A stretch of 48,708 bases of DNA from Candidatus Sulfotelmatobacter sp. Lineage in GTDB: Bacteria > Acidobacteriota > Terriglobia > Terriglobales > Acidobacteriaceae. Made by a program: the position numbers and the translations under genes. The notes below the pieces were generated by a model that saw only the letters and a list, made by a program, of their open reading frames with translations, made no database searches and had not been told where the DNA came from. Below, piece after piece: positions 1 to 9,532 of this stretch. Location of the stretch: positions 1 to 48,708 of the forward strand of contig JASHNU010000087.1 of assembly GCA_030041475.1 (NCBI GenBank). Direction: 5' to 3'. The stretch's first letter is position 1. Every line of letters starts with the position of its first letter.

Positions 1-374
1 CGGGCGAGCAGGATGTGCTCGCGGGTCTGCGGCATGGGTCCGTCGGTGGCGGCGACGACGAGAATGGCGCCATCCATCTGGGCGGCGCCGGTGATCATGT
101 TCTTAATGTAGTCGGCGTGGCCGGGGCAGTCGACGTGCGCGTAGTGGCGCTTGGCCGTCTCGTATTCGACGTGCGAGGCCGCGATCGTGATGCCACGCGC
201 TTTTTCCTCGGGGGCGTTGTCGATCGAATCGAACGAACGGAATGCGACCTTGGGATTGTGCTTGGCGAGCACCTTGGTGATCGCCGCCGTCAGCGTGGTC
301 TTGCCGTGATCGATATGCCCGATCGTGCCCACGTTGCAGTGCGGCTTGGTCCGTTCAAATTTCTCTTTCGCCAT
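1..374 (-). CDS. tuf: Elongation factor Tu, N-terminal part (cut by window edge)
   Basis: EF-Tu is the GTPase that carries aminoacyl-tRNA to the ribosomal A site. Only about 124 N-terminal residues are present, because the gene runs off the left edge. It begins [20 protein letters not shown]. The P-loop GHIDHGKT lies at residues 19-26, the switch region RGITI follows, and DCPGH (G3) and the start of the G domain are visible. The ATG at 372-374 is preceded by GAGG about 7 nt upstream. It is the last visible gene of the str operon, 77 bp after fusA, and the gap holds two hairpins. Identification is secure, but whether the gene is complete outside the window cannot be seen. Confidence 0.97.
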   Translation of the reverse strand, partial: MAKEKFERTKPHCNVGTIGHIDHGKTTLTAAITKVLAKHNPKVAFRSFDSIDNAPEEKARGITIAASHVEYETAKRHYAHVDCPGHADYIKNMITGAAQMDGAILVVAATDGPMPQTREHILLA

Positions 375-386
375 TTCCGTTCCTCA

Positions 387-442
387 GGGGCTAAAGCCCC
401 GTGCCTTATGATTGCCTTCATCGGCACGCCTCAAGGCGTGCC
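387..442. repeat. Two perfect hairpins between fusA and tuf
   Basis: Two short perfect inverted repeats fill most of the 77-bp fusA-tuf gap. One is GGGGCT-AA-AGCCCC at 387-400. The other is GGCACGCC-TCAA-GGCGTGCC at 423-442, with an 8-bp stem and a 4-nt loop. Neither is followed by a T-tract on the minus strand, so they do not look like intrinsic terminators. They could be dispersed palindromic elements, or mRNA stability or processing structures that adjust tuf level. Confidence 0.6.
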
Positions 443-451
443 CTTTCAAAT

Positions 452-2539
<2,088 letters not shown>

Positions 2540-2571
2540 AACCTAATTCTCTTTCTGGGCTCCGAAAAACT

Positions 2572-2604
2572 TCAGCTGTCAGCTCTCAGCCTTCAGCTAT
2601 CAGC
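2572..2604. repeat. Heptanucleotide tandem repeat (TCAGCNN)n
   Basis: Four and a half uninterrupted 7-bp units lie between rpsG and fusA: TCAGCTG, TCAGCTC, TCAGCCT, TCAGCTA, TCAGC. The constant core is TCAGC and the last two bases vary. A related array lies at 30258-30290. Confidence 0.75.
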
Positions 2605-2615
2605 AAAATCTTGCC

Positions 2616-2650
2616 GTCCTGAGGCGACATGCCTTTCGTCGCCGAAGGAC
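2616..2650. repeat. REP-like palindrome (GTCCT-GA-GGCGAC type)
   Basis: Stem arms GTCCT and GGCGAC pair with GTCGCC and AGGAC, leaving opposed GA dinucleotides as an internal mismatch and a 9-nt loop. The same architecture recurs at 7073-7107 and, less perfectly, at 3228-3256, 6487-6506 and 30219-30255. This points to a dispersed intergenic family. Confidence 0.6.
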
Positions 2651-2722
2651 CTGGGCGCGCCGCGCGATCAATTTCGCGTTCTTTGCGAAATTGCTAAATC
2701 ACTTGTTCGGCGCGCTTCCTTA

Positions 2723-3268
<546 letters not shown>

Positions 3269-3646
3269 CTACCCTTTCTTCGCTCGCTTCGCTCCGTACT
3301 TCGACCGCCCCTGCATGCGATTGGCAACGCCCACCGCGTCCAGCGTGCCGCGAATCACGTGGTAGCGGACGCCCGGCAGATCCTTTACGCGGCCCCCGCG
3401 GATCAGCACAATCGAGTGCTCCTGCAGGTTGTGCCCGACGCCGGGAATGTACGTCGTCACTTCAATACCATTCGTCAGCCGCACACGCGCCACCTTGCGC
3501 AACGCCGAGTTTGGCTTCTTCGGCGTCTGCGTATAAACGCGCGTGCACACCCCGCGCTTCTGCGGACATCCCTGCAGCGCCGGGCTCGCGGTCTTGTAAC
3601 GCGGGCGCTTCCGGCCTTGGGCCACCAATTGATTGAATGTAGGCAC
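3269..3646 (-). CDS. rpsL: 30S ribosomal protein S12
   Basis: S12 sits at the decoding centre of the 30S subunit. The 125-residue product begins PTFNQLV after a GTG start at 3644-3646. AGGAG lies about 9 nt upstream, which decides this start over the longer frame opening at 3697. The [11 protein letters not shown] segment and the [13 protein letters not shown] segment are intact, including the lysines at which streptomycin-resistance substitutions are known to arise, so no resistance change is visible. It is the first gene of the str operon here, and no rpoC lies upstream within 400 bp. Confidence 0.97.
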   Translation of the reverse strand: MPTFNQLVAQGRKRPRYKTASPALQGCPQKRGVCTRVYTQTPKKPNSALRKVARVRLTNGIEVTTYIPGVGHNLQEHSIVLIRGGRVKDLPGVRYHVIRGTLDAVGVANRMQGRSKYGAKRAKKG

Positions 3647-4132
3647 TCTTGATTGCTCCTTGGGCCGCTCCTTCCAAAGGAAACGAACCAACGACAAACG
3701 AACCGGGTCTCAGCCGCACGCTTGCGCGCACAACCTGCCGGCCCTGATTTCTCCTCAGGACGCGCATTTGCAGGCATGGCCGGTCGAAGCCGACCATTGC
3801 TTCTCGCCGCGCAACTTCAATTCCTGCAAGCTAACGCTGGAGAGATTCTGGATTCCTGTTCAGACCCGCGCTGCCGACGGTGGCGCCCGGCCAATTTCCG
3901 GGGGCACTCCGTTTCGTCAGCCTTGTCCTGCATATCCTTCCGCATTCGCACGGAAGACGCCGCAGGTACGTTTCAGCGAGGAAAGTTCCCAAACCACAAC
4001 CCATGTCCGGAAACGCGTTTCTCAAAAGCTCCGCTGCGAATCACCGCGTCTGTCAGACCAACGTTTTCAACACACGCGCACAACAAACCCGCAGCACACA
4101 GCAAGCCTGGGATGAACTCGCGGAACCTCTCT
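3647..4132 (-). other. Long 5' leader of the str operon
   Basis: About 480 nt separate the predicted transcription start (near 4126) from the rpsL start. No coding frame here resembles a known protein. The few open frames on either strand lack ribosome-binding sites and recognisable composition. The length is unusual for a ribosomal operon and could house a structured autoregulatory leader. No specific known riboswitch or r-protein leader motif was recognised by eye. Confidence 0.45.
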
Positions 4133-4162
4133 ACTATAGCAAGGGAAAAGAAAAAACGTCAA
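4133..4162 (-). promoter_or_regulatory. Strong sigma-70-like promoter of the str operon
   Basis: Read on the minus strand, TTGACG (4162-4157) and TATAGT (4138-4133) are separated by 18 bp. The spacer is T-rich. This is the best promoter match upstream of rpsL and fits a highly expressed operon. The start would fall near 4126. Confidence 0.7.
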
Positions 4163-4367
4163 CCCGGCTTTGGAGGGACGTACTTTCGGGGAGCAGATTC
4201 AGGAGGGCTCGGCACCTCTCGCTGAAATGGAGCCGTACCAGTATTTGGTGGGCCTAGACTATGGGAGAGGAATTCGGGTTGACGTTTTCTCGAAGTAGGG
4301 TCATTCTGACTGAGGGCACGCACGAGATGATCTCAAAGACCTGTGAGCAAAGCCAGCCCCGTACGCT

Positions 4368-4703
4368 TCACAGCTGCTGCCCCGCCGCCCCCACCCCACC
4401 CTTCGCCCAGGCTGAAGCATTCATACACTGCACCACTCCGTCGATCACGCTAGAGATACCCTGCCTAAACTGCTCAGGATTCACGATCTCCCGCGCCGCG
4501 ACCGCATCCGACATGGCCAGCGCGCTCTCCAGAAAGGACATTGCTGCATCCTTTTTCTCCGCGCCCGACTTGCTGGCGAAAAGGCCCTCAATACCGTTGA
4601 CCAGCGCCGGAATGAAGGCGATCCCGCGCAATAACTGATTCAGAAAATTCATGCTTCCCTCCCGATTGAACAAGGTTTGCAACCAACGCTCAGTCTCCGC
4701 CAT
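4368..4703 (-). CDS. Hypothetical small helical protein (prophage-like island)
   Basis: This 111-residue protein belongs to no family I recognise. It begins MAETERWLQTLFNREGSMNF. It has a mildly hydrophobic stretch around residues 24-42 (LLRGIAFIPALVNGIEGLF) and an alanine-rich helical C-terminal half. GGGGTG lies about 9 nt before the ATG. It is the last gene of a run of small minus-strand genes (5864 to 4368) with short gaps, suggesting co-transcription. Small size, tight packing and phage-like neighbours suggest a prophage remnant or a similar particle-related cluster, but no function can be assigned. Confidence 0.65.
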   Translation of the reverse strand: MAETERWLQTLFNREGSMNFLNQLLRGIAFIPALVNGIEGLFASKSGAEKKDAAMSFLESALAMSDAVAAREIVNPEQFRQGISSVIDGVVQCMNASAWAKGGVGAAGQQL

Positions 4704-4714
4704 AAGTTCACCCC

Positions 4715-4948
4715 TTAGGTCAGACTCGCCAGAATGTTGTTAAGGGTGGTCAGGTTCGGATCGGCCGGATCTGTGTGCTCGACCAGAAGCGACAAGCAAA
4801 CCTTCAGTTCGAGCGCTTTCATCAAGCCCAGCGCCAGCATGCCGTTCACGTCGAGTCCCGCTGCGTTCGAGTCCGTGATCGTGTTAGCGGTTGGCGGAGT
4901 TACGTTCTTCAGATTAGTAACAATGGTCGTGCTCGGTGTTGTGCTCAT
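4715..4948 (-). CDS. Hypothetical small protein (prophage-like island)
   Basis: A 77-residue product starting MSTTPSTTIVTNLKNVTPP. The ATG at 4946-4948 has AAGGAG 6 nt upstream, which favours it over the in-frame start at 4987. The N-terminal third is Thr/Asn-rich. The C-terminal part (LALGLMKALELKVCLSLLVEHTD) is probably an amphipathic helix pair. It lies 11 bp before the 111-residue gene and 72 bp after the coiled-coil gene. No family was recognised. Confidence 0.65.
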   Translation of the reverse strand: MSTTPSTTIVTNLKNVTPPTANTITDSNAAGLDVNGMLALGLMKALELKVCLSLLVEHTDPADPNLTTLNNILASLT

Positions 4949-5020
4949 GTTTTTCTCCTTCTCAGAATTTAAAATTGAAGCCTGCAACGATCCTTCATTT
5001 CCACCACTTGCCCATCCACC

Positions 5021-5494
5021 TTATTTCTGCGGCTCGATCACCTTCTTGCTCGCGCGATCATGCGCCTGAATCAAGGCCTTGATCTCCGTCTGTCCCTCGC
5101 GCAGTTGGCCCAGCTCGACTTCCGTCTTGATGCGCCCCTCCGTGTTCACCGCCGCAATTCCTTCGAGCGTCGTCACTCGTGCCTTCGTCGCCTCAATATC
5201 GGCGTCGCGCTTCGTGGTATTCCGCGCATCCTGCAGCACGTAGCCGGTCATGGACAACGCAATCGCCCCAATCGCTACCAGCGTGCGCCCGTCAAATCGC
5301 AGCAGCTTGCTTTGTTCCCGGTCTTTCGCGAGCTCTTTGGTCAACGACTCTTGAAGAGCCAGCGTGACCGCCTGCATTTCTGCCAGCTGCCCAAGTATCT
5401 CCAGCTGAAAATCCTTCGCCGTGTAAGGCACTGCTCGCGCCTGCTTCTGCCCCGCAATCAATCTCTGCTTCCCCAGGGAATCTTCATCGCTCAT
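5021..5494 (-). CDS. Coiled-coil protein with one membrane segment
   Basis: A 157-residue protein of unknown function. Residues about 25-65 are an amphipathic helix rich in Glu/Leu/Lys. A single hydrophobic stretch follows (TLVAIGAIALSMTGYVL, about 70-88), then a second long charged coiled coil (about 90-150). This layout recalls small phage membrane or lysis-accessory proteins, but the resemblance is structural only. The start overlaps the end of the preceding gene by 11 bp and has no clear ribosome-binding site of its own, which suggests translational coupling. Confidence 0.65.
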   Translation of the reverse strand: MSDEDSLGKQRLIAGQKQARAVPYTAKDFQLEILGQLAEMQAVTLALQESLTKELAKDREQSKLLRFDGRTLVAIGAIALSMTGYVLQDARNTTKRDADIEATKARVTTLEGIAAVNTEGRIKTEVELGQLREGQTEIKALIQAHDRASKKVIEPQK

Positions 5495-5864
5495 AGCGGA
5501 TAATCGACATGCAGCGCAGCCGCGGGCCCAATTGGTATATGACCGTGTAATATGCGCCTGCCGGAGTCGCTCCCGCGTTCGGCACCAGCGCCACGCTCAG
5601 CGCTCCGCCCGCTCCCAGGGTCACGTTCGTTGAGCTCGCCGAGATTTGTGCGCCGCTTGCCGTTACGAATGCCGGGCAGGTGATGATCAGCGTCCCCGCC
5701 GCTGGCGCGCCATTGGCCAAATAAACCGTGTCCGCTACGGTCGTGGTCGCTGGCCCGCCTTGACCCGCGGCACGGGTACTCTTGCCCACGATCGCAAACC
5801 CCAGCACAAAAGCCAGCGCCCAATAACAAAGCCGCCCCATCGGGCGGCGGCTTGCGTCACGCAT
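5484..5864 (-). CDS. Small exported protein, probably truncated
   Basis: A 126-residue protein starting MRDASRRPMGRLCYW. The ATG at 5862-5864 has GGAGG about 6 nt upstream, so the longer in-frame start at 5903 is disfavoured. An N-terminal hydrophobic segment (YWALAFVLGFAIVG) suggests export. The body, VADTVYLANGAPAAGTLIITC to NAGATPAGAYYTVIYQLGP, resembles beta-rich phage tail or adhesin-associated modules common in Acidobacteriota. After QLGP the sequence turns to an unrelated tail, RLRCMSIIRYER, and stops, so a frameshift or truncation is likely. The preceding phosphatase gene is 54 bp away. Confidence 0.6.
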   Translation of the reverse strand: MRDASRRPMGRLCYWALAFVLGFAIVGKSTRAAGQGGPATTTVADTVYLANGAPAAGTLIITCPAFVTASGAQISASSTNVTLGAGGALSVALVPNAGATPAGAYYTVIYQLGPRLRCMSIIRYER

Positions 5865-5918
5865 GTTCTCCTCCATCGATGTCTGGCTTGTCATCCTCAG
5901 CAAGCGCTTTTTGCGCAG

Positions 5919-6440
5919 TCACTCGTCTCCTGGCTTGCGAGACTCCGATTCTAGCGCCGACCCTTCGGCGATTTCTGCGCGCTCGGCGGTTGGTAATTCC
6001 CAGCTGCTCTTCCCCAGAAACTCCTCCACGCTCCGCACGTACACCTCGGCGAAATCCGCCACAGGACGCCGTTTCTCAATCAGATCCATCGCCTCATCCA
6101 CATCCCATCCCGTCGAACCCAGCAGGGCCAGCGCCATCATCGGCGCGCGATGCACTCCCGCCGCGCAATGTATGAAAACCTTCCCCTCATTCCCATCCAG
6201 CGCTTTCTGAGCGAACTCCACTCCACGCTCGAACAGCTCCGCCGGCTTGGCTTCAAAGTCATCGTCTGTCGGATTCCACAGCACGTCGATCCCATGCGCA
6301 GCCCCCAGCGCCGTATCATCGAACTCGATCTGCATGTCAATGATGTGCGTGATCCCCGCCGCCGCCACTTTCGCCATGTTCTCTGCGTTCCAGATCCCGC
6401 CGCCGACCGCAATCCGGTCGGTCAACCACGTAATGTCCAT
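5919..6440 (-). CDS. Dual-specificity/tyrosine phosphatase-like protein
   Basis: A 173-residue cysteine-based phosphatase-like domain. The signature HCAAGVHRAP contains the CX5R loop, with nucleophile Cys92 and Arg98. An upstream NPTDDDF segment (about residues 56-62) supplies a candidate general-acid Asp. The family removes phosphate from Tyr/Ser/Thr residues or from small phosphoesters. The start MDITWLTDRIAVGGG at 6438-6440 is chosen because the longer frame to 6584 translates repeat DNA (AQDRRG-type residues from a REP-like element). It lies inside a run of small genes of prophage-like type, where its role is unclear. Confidence 0.8.
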   Translation of the reverse strand: MDITWLTDRIAVGGGIWNAENMAKVAAAGITHIIDMQIEFDDTALGAAHGIDVLWNPTDDDFEAKPAELFERGVEFAQKALDGNEGKVFIHCAAGVHRAPMMALALLGSTGWDVDEAMDLIEKRRPVADFAEVYVRSVEEFLGKSSWELPTAERAEIAEGSALESESRKPGDE

Positions 6441-6486
6441 GCCTATCTCGCGCCGAGGTCGATGTTGGGACAGCCGCCCTCGTCTG

Positions 6487-6506
6487 TCCTGAGCGAGGTC
6501 GAAGGA
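6487..6506. repeat. Short REP-like element (TCCTGAG...CGAAGGA)
   Basis: A minimal copy of the dispersed palindrome family: TCCTGAGCGAGGTCGAAGGA. It lies just upstream of the phosphatase gene and explains why the open frame extends beyond the true start. Confidence 0.5.
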
Positions 6507-6621
6507 TTTCTCCCTTCGCGCGCAGCTCGACGGCGGTTGCACCCAAACCGCCACCCCTGCTTCTCGTCTCACGTCCCGCCTCATTCTACGGCATGTCTGA
6601 ACTGACTACGTTCCGGACGAA

Positions 6622-7047
6622 CTACGTTTCTGACTTTGTCATCTCGAGCGCAGCATCCGATTCCGTCTCTGGCGTACTCGCCTCGCCGCCGTTCTCGACC
6701 TCCACCACCGTCGTTCTGTTCGCCTCTTCCTCCGCCTGCGCTTTCACCGGTGGCTTCAGCCGATCCAGCAGCATTTTCGCCAGGCAGTCCTCCTCCTCCG
6801 TGGCCTGCGTCCCATCCGGCGCTGGCGGATAAATATTCGCCATCTCAAACAGGTACTTGACTGTCGCCAGCTGGCCCTTTTTGCCCTCGCCGATCACCGC
6901 GCTGGTCATTGCCACTGCTTCCGACTCCACCATTTTCGAGACTTCCTTGCGCACTTGCGCCGGATTCGTCTCTTTCCTCGCATTCGCCGGACTCTCTTTC
7001 TTCGCGGCCTTCTTCGCCGCCACCTTCTTCGCCTTTTTCTTGATCAT
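6622..7047 (-). CDS. Hypothetical protein with Lys/Ala-rich N-terminus
   Basis: A 141-residue protein starting MIKKKAKKVAAKKAAKKES. The first 25 residues are lysine/alanine-rich and could bind nucleic acid. The middle (NPAQVRKEVSKMVES to TVKYLFEMANIYPP) looks helical, and the C-terminal 40 residues are acidic and low in complexity. The ATG at 7045-7047 is chosen because the region upstream to 7224 is a REP-like palindrome. The segment around VIGEGKKGQLATVKYLFEMA resembles hypothetical proteins seen near phage-type genes in Acidobacteriota. No catalytic motif is visible. Confidence 0.6.
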   Translation of the reverse strand: MIKKKAKKVAAKKAAKKESPANARKETNPAQVRKEVSKMVESEAVAMTSAVIGEGKKGQLATVKYLFEMANIYPPAPDGTQATEEEDCLAKMLLDRLKPPVKAQAEEEANRTTVVEVENGGEASTPETESDAALEMTKSET

Positions 7048-7072
7048 CGCTCCGGCACCGATCCCCGTTGTC

Positions 7073-7107
7073 ATCCTGAGGCGGGCGCATTTTGCCCGCC
7101 GAAGGAT
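7073..7107. repeat. REP-like palindrome (ATCCT-GA-GGCGGGC type)
   Basis: ATCCT-GA-GGCGGGC pairs with GCCCGCC-GA-AGGAT across a 7-nt loop. The architecture is identical to the palindrome at 2616-2650, including the opposed GA dinucleotides. Confidence 0.65.
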
Positions 7108-7199
7108 CTGGGCGAGCCGCCCGATGCGGCGCGCACTTTGCGCCGCGACAAACGCACGCTTGGCTCGCTTCCTTACCAAGCCCCACCACCATCTCCCGC

Positions 7200-7234
7200 A
7201 AAAAAGCAGAAGGCGCGCCCGCAAGCGCGCCTTC
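7200..7234 (-). terminator. Rho-independent terminator (minus strand)
   Basis: A perfect 10-bp stem, GAAGGCGCGC pairing with GCGCGCCTTC (7209-7218 and 7225-7234), has a 6-nt loop. On the minus strand it is followed by TGCTTTTTT. It would terminate minus-strand transcription arriving from the sigma-like gene side. The mobile element is now inserted between them. Confidence 0.65.
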
Positions 7235-7287
7235 CATTGGAGACTTCTTTTTTCTCACTCTCTAATTTCAGAATAGCAAATCGCCCA

Positions 7288-7343
7288 GGGTAAACCGGAA
7301 AAATTTTGAAATTTAATTTTGGTAAATATATACTTGACACACG
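7288..7343 (+). repeat. Left imperfect terminal inverted repeat
   Basis: GGGTAAACCGGAAAAATT followed, after an AT-rich spacer, by AATATATACTTGACACACG. It matches the inverted sequence at 10736-10780 with one gap. The TTGACA within it also serves as the -35 box of the transposase promoter. Confidence 0.5.
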
Positions 7344-7362
7344 CGACGAAAAAGCGTACATT
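7334..7362 (+). promoter_or_regulatory. Transposase promoter giving a probably leaderless mRNA
   Basis: TTGACA (7334-7339) and TACATT (7357-7362) are spaced 17 bp apart. The expected start, about 7 nt downstream, falls on the A of the ATG at 7369. No Shine-Dalgarno sequence fits in between, which supports leaderless translation. Confidence 0.65.
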
Positions 7363-7368
7363 TGAACC

Positions 7369-8403
7369 ATGAAAACGCCACGGACTTTACAAGAAGCCAT
7401 CGTTTACTTCTCCGATCCTGACCGCTGTTTTGAGTACGTGGTTAGCCTCCGCTGGCCGGATGGCAAGGTCGCTTGCCCCCGTTGCGGCTCCGAAAAGCAC
7501 TATCCGATCAGAACCACCAGTAAGAATAAGGATGGCGAGGAATTGGTTCGCCGCCTGTGGCTCTGCCGGGGATGCGATAAACAGTTCACGGTTAAAGTCG
7601 GAACGATCTTTGAGGATTCGGCGCTGAGTCTTGACAAGTGGATGACGGCCTTTTGGATGCTGGTCAACTGCAAGAACGGCGTTTCCAGCATGGAGATCCA
7701 CCGCACGCTTGGCATTACGCAGAAGTCGGCGTGGTTCATGCTGCAACGCCTTCGGCTTGCACTTCAAGAAAAGTCGTTTGTGAAACTCGGTGGGCCGGGT
7801 TCGGAGGTGGAAGTCGATGAGACGTTCATCGGCGGTAAAGCACGAAACATGCACAAGGCAAAACGGATGAGACTCGCTAACATCGGAATGCAGGGCGGAC
7901 ACGGCAAAGCCGTAGTCATGGGAATGCTGGAACGCGACGGAATGGTCCGGGCGAAGGTTGTACCAGATCGCCGCAAACCAGCACTGCGGGATGCGATCTT
8001 TGGGAACATCGAAGCAGGTTCGCTGCTCTATACCGATGAGCATCCTGCCTACACTTCGATTGACCAAGAGTACATTCACAAGATCGTGAATCACCTTGAG
8101 AACTACGTTGACGGCACAGTTCACACCAATGGAATCGAAAATTTCTGGTCGCTGCTCAAGCGGCAGTTGAACGGTACTTACATTTCGGTTGAGCCGTTTC
8201 ACCTGTTCCGATATGTCGATGAGCAGGCGTTCCGATTCAACACGCGCAAGGACGTGTTCGGAAACAAGATTTCCGACTCTCAGCGGTTTGCAGATGCGAT
8301 GTCTCGCGTGTTTGGTCATCGGCTCACGTACTCTCAACTAACGGGCAAAGAACAATCGCCGCGCCACGACGCGACAGGGACGGGGACAGCGGAACCGTTC
8401 TAG
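7369..8403 (+). CDS. IS1595-family (ISXO2-like) transposase
   Basis: A 344-residue DDE-type transposase that would cut and paste or copy the surrounding element. An N-terminal zinc ribbon has CPRC at 36-39 and CRGC at 66-69. A helix-turn-helix-like region follows (SSMEIHRTLGITQKSAWFML). The catalytic core shows VDETFIGG (Asp150), YTDEHPAY (Asp223) and HTNGIENFWSLLKR (Glu257), the expected order for IS1595 relatives. The start at 7369 lies directly behind a strong promoter. The stop overlaps the stop of the convergent 58-residue ORF within CTAG. Length and motifs look intact, so it may be active. Confidence 0.92.
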   Translation: MKTPRTLQEAIVYFSDPDRCFEYVVSLRWPDGKVACPRCGSEKHYPIRTTSKNKDGEELVRRLWLCRGCDKQFTVKVGTIFEDSALSLDKWMTAFWMLVNCKNGVSSMEIHRTLGITQKSAWFMLQRLRLALQEKSFVKLGGPGSEVEVDETFIGGKARNMHKAKRMRLANIGMQGGHGKAVVMGMLERDGMVRAKVVPDRRKPALRDAIFGNIEAGSLLYTDEHPAYTSIDQEYIHKIVNHLENYVDGTVHTNGIENFWSLLKRQLNGTYISVEPFHLFRYVDEQAFRFNTRKDVFGNKISDSQRFADAMSRVFGHRLTYSQLTGKEQSPRHDATGTGTAEPF

Positions 8404-8576
8404 TCCTTGTCGGAAAGTCGCGGTTTGCGTACACTCTGGGCGCGGGAAGAAGCCTTCCCCATCCTCTTCTTCTCCGCCTTTACAACTTCGTCTTTGGAAA
8501 CTTTGAAGAGGGCTTTCATGCCTTCTTCGAAGTTCTGAGTCGCTGTCGGCCCTTCGATGTATTCGGGTTGTTTCAT
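8400..8576 (-). CDS. Small conserved-looking ORF (58 aa) in the element
   Basis: This 58-residue product has an acidic/hydrophobic core, EYIEGPTATQNFEEGMKALF, then KVSKDEVVKAEKK and a basic tail. The EGP...FE.GMKALF.V.K-type pattern recalls small stand-alone proteins found scattered in many bacterial genomes, often near transposases; this is from memory and unchecked. It is convergent with the transposase and shares the stop region. Its ATG (8574-8576) overlaps, as ATGA, the stop of a minus-strand frame ending at 8573. Function is unknown. Possible roles are an element-borne regulator or an antitoxin-like protein, but neither has direct support. Confidence 0.6.
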   Translation of the reverse strand: MKQPEYIEGPTATQNFEEGMKALFKVSKDEVVKAEKKRMGKASSRAQSVRKPRLSDKD

Positions 8577-8728
8577 ATCAAAGAGAATAGCCCTATATGG
8601 AAGATGACGATACCAAAAACAATCACTCCAATACTCCCCACGATCTGGAATCGCCCAGTTCCGTTAAAGGCCAACGCCGCCAAGCAAAGAACAATCCCCG
8701 TAGCCGCAACGATGGAACCGATACCCAA
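8573..8728 (-). CDS. Possible 51-aa two-helix membrane protein (antisense)
   Basis: A TTG at 8726-8728 with GAAGGA 9 nt upstream opens a frame of 51 residues. It contains two hydrophobic segments, IVAATGIVLCLAALAF and IVGSIGVIVFGIVIF, joined by NGTGRFQ. Its TGA overlaps the ATG of the 58-residue ORF (ATGA), the signature of translational coupling. It lies antisense to the hydrophilic N-terminus of the plus-strand gene at 8597. Antisense of hydrophilic codons tends to be hydrophobic, so this could be a shadow. It is the C-terminal end of an unusually long open minus frame that reaches 10780. Confidence 0.3.
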   Translation of the reverse strand: MGIGSIVAATGIVLCLAALAFNGTGRFQIVGSIGVIVFGIVIFHIGLFSLI

Positions 8729-9496
8729 AAAAAGAAATCCTTCAAGCGGAGTTGGCGCAAGTCTGGACCGGTTGCGCGATGGACGTTGGTCTTTGTAGGA
8801 CTTACCGCTATTGCCGGGATAGGCTATCTCTTGGTCTATTTTGGTGTAAGCGTAGTGCAACACTTCCAATCCGAGCGGCAATTCAACACCGAGCACAGAC
8901 CCCGCATCGAGTTCGCCCGACCTCCAGCATTGATTGGAACGTATTCCTGCGACGTTAAAACGAGAGACATCTCTTCGAGTTCTGGGAAAATACATACATG
9001 GGTAAAAAACGTCAGGACTTCCAGTGATGCTGCGAGCGTATTCGTGGCTGGCCCATATCTCAAACTTGTTGCCGACCCACCTACGGGGAATCCTTACCTT
9101 GATTTGATCCCTCCAATAACAAACGACAGCTGCAGGAAGATTGTGCCACCGACGATGAAGATGTTCCCACTTAATGGTGGTCGACAAATGATGATTGAAA
9201 CGAAAGAAGGATTCGGGAATATCACCTATATCAGCAAGTTCGAACCGTTTGCTATTCCATTTTCTCAAAGTAAGCGCGGAGTCGATTCGGTTCCCACCGG
9301 TATTATTAGCAACCAAACCAGATTCCAACTGTACGCTACTAGTTGCGTTTACTACTCTTGGGAGGATGACGTTAAATACGGAACCTGTGCTACCTATCGA
9401 CTCAAGACGCCCAGAGAAACGTATACTTTTGCTTGCCAAGACTCCCCAATTAGCGGTGAGTTTGAAAGGACCCTCGGCGGTTCCTGCGAAAATTAG
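8597..9496 (+). CDS. Passenger membrane protein, single-pass, unknown
   Basis: A 299-residue protein with a very hydrophilic N-terminus of about 55 residues, one membrane helix (ARWTLVFVGLTAIAGIGYLLVYFGV, about 60-83) and a C-terminal globular part. The sequence after the helix, SERQFNTEHRPRIEF, followed by a beta-rich segment (IHTWVKNVRTSSDAASVFVAG), has the same plan as the next gene and as membrane proteins of unknown role found in many soil bacteria. No ribosome-binding site is evident, and the true start may be further downstream. The lower GC content fits foreign cargo. It is separated by 36 bp from its neighbour, so co-transcription is likely. Confidence 0.6.
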   Translation: MEDDDTKNNHSNTPHDLESPSSVKGQRRQAKNNPRSRNDGTDTQKKKSFKRSWRKSGPVARWTLVFVGLTAIAGIGYLLVYFGVSVVQHFQSERQFNTEHRPRIEFARPPALIGTYSCDVKTRDISSSSGKIHTWVKNVRTSSDAASVFVAGPYLKLVADPPTGNPYLDLIPPITNDSCRKIVPPTMKMFPLNGGRQMMIETKEGFGNITYISKFEPFAIPFSQSKRGVDSVPTGIISNQTRFQLYATSCVYYSWEDDVKYGTCATYRLKTPRETYTFACQDSPISGEFERTLGGSCEN

Positions 9497-9532
9497 CCCT
9501 GTCACGGCGGGACGGTTAGATGGTTGACGCAC

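Noticed and set aside
4275-4310. Divergent plus-strand promoter at the inverted TTGACG block
   Set aside because: The -10 at 17 bp (CATTCT) is poor and no credible plus-strand gene follows. It is kept only as an observation about the inverted repeat.
5660-5676. GTTACGAATGCCGGGC resembling the dyad
   Set aside because: Only half of the motif matches and it lies in coding sequence of the exported island protein.
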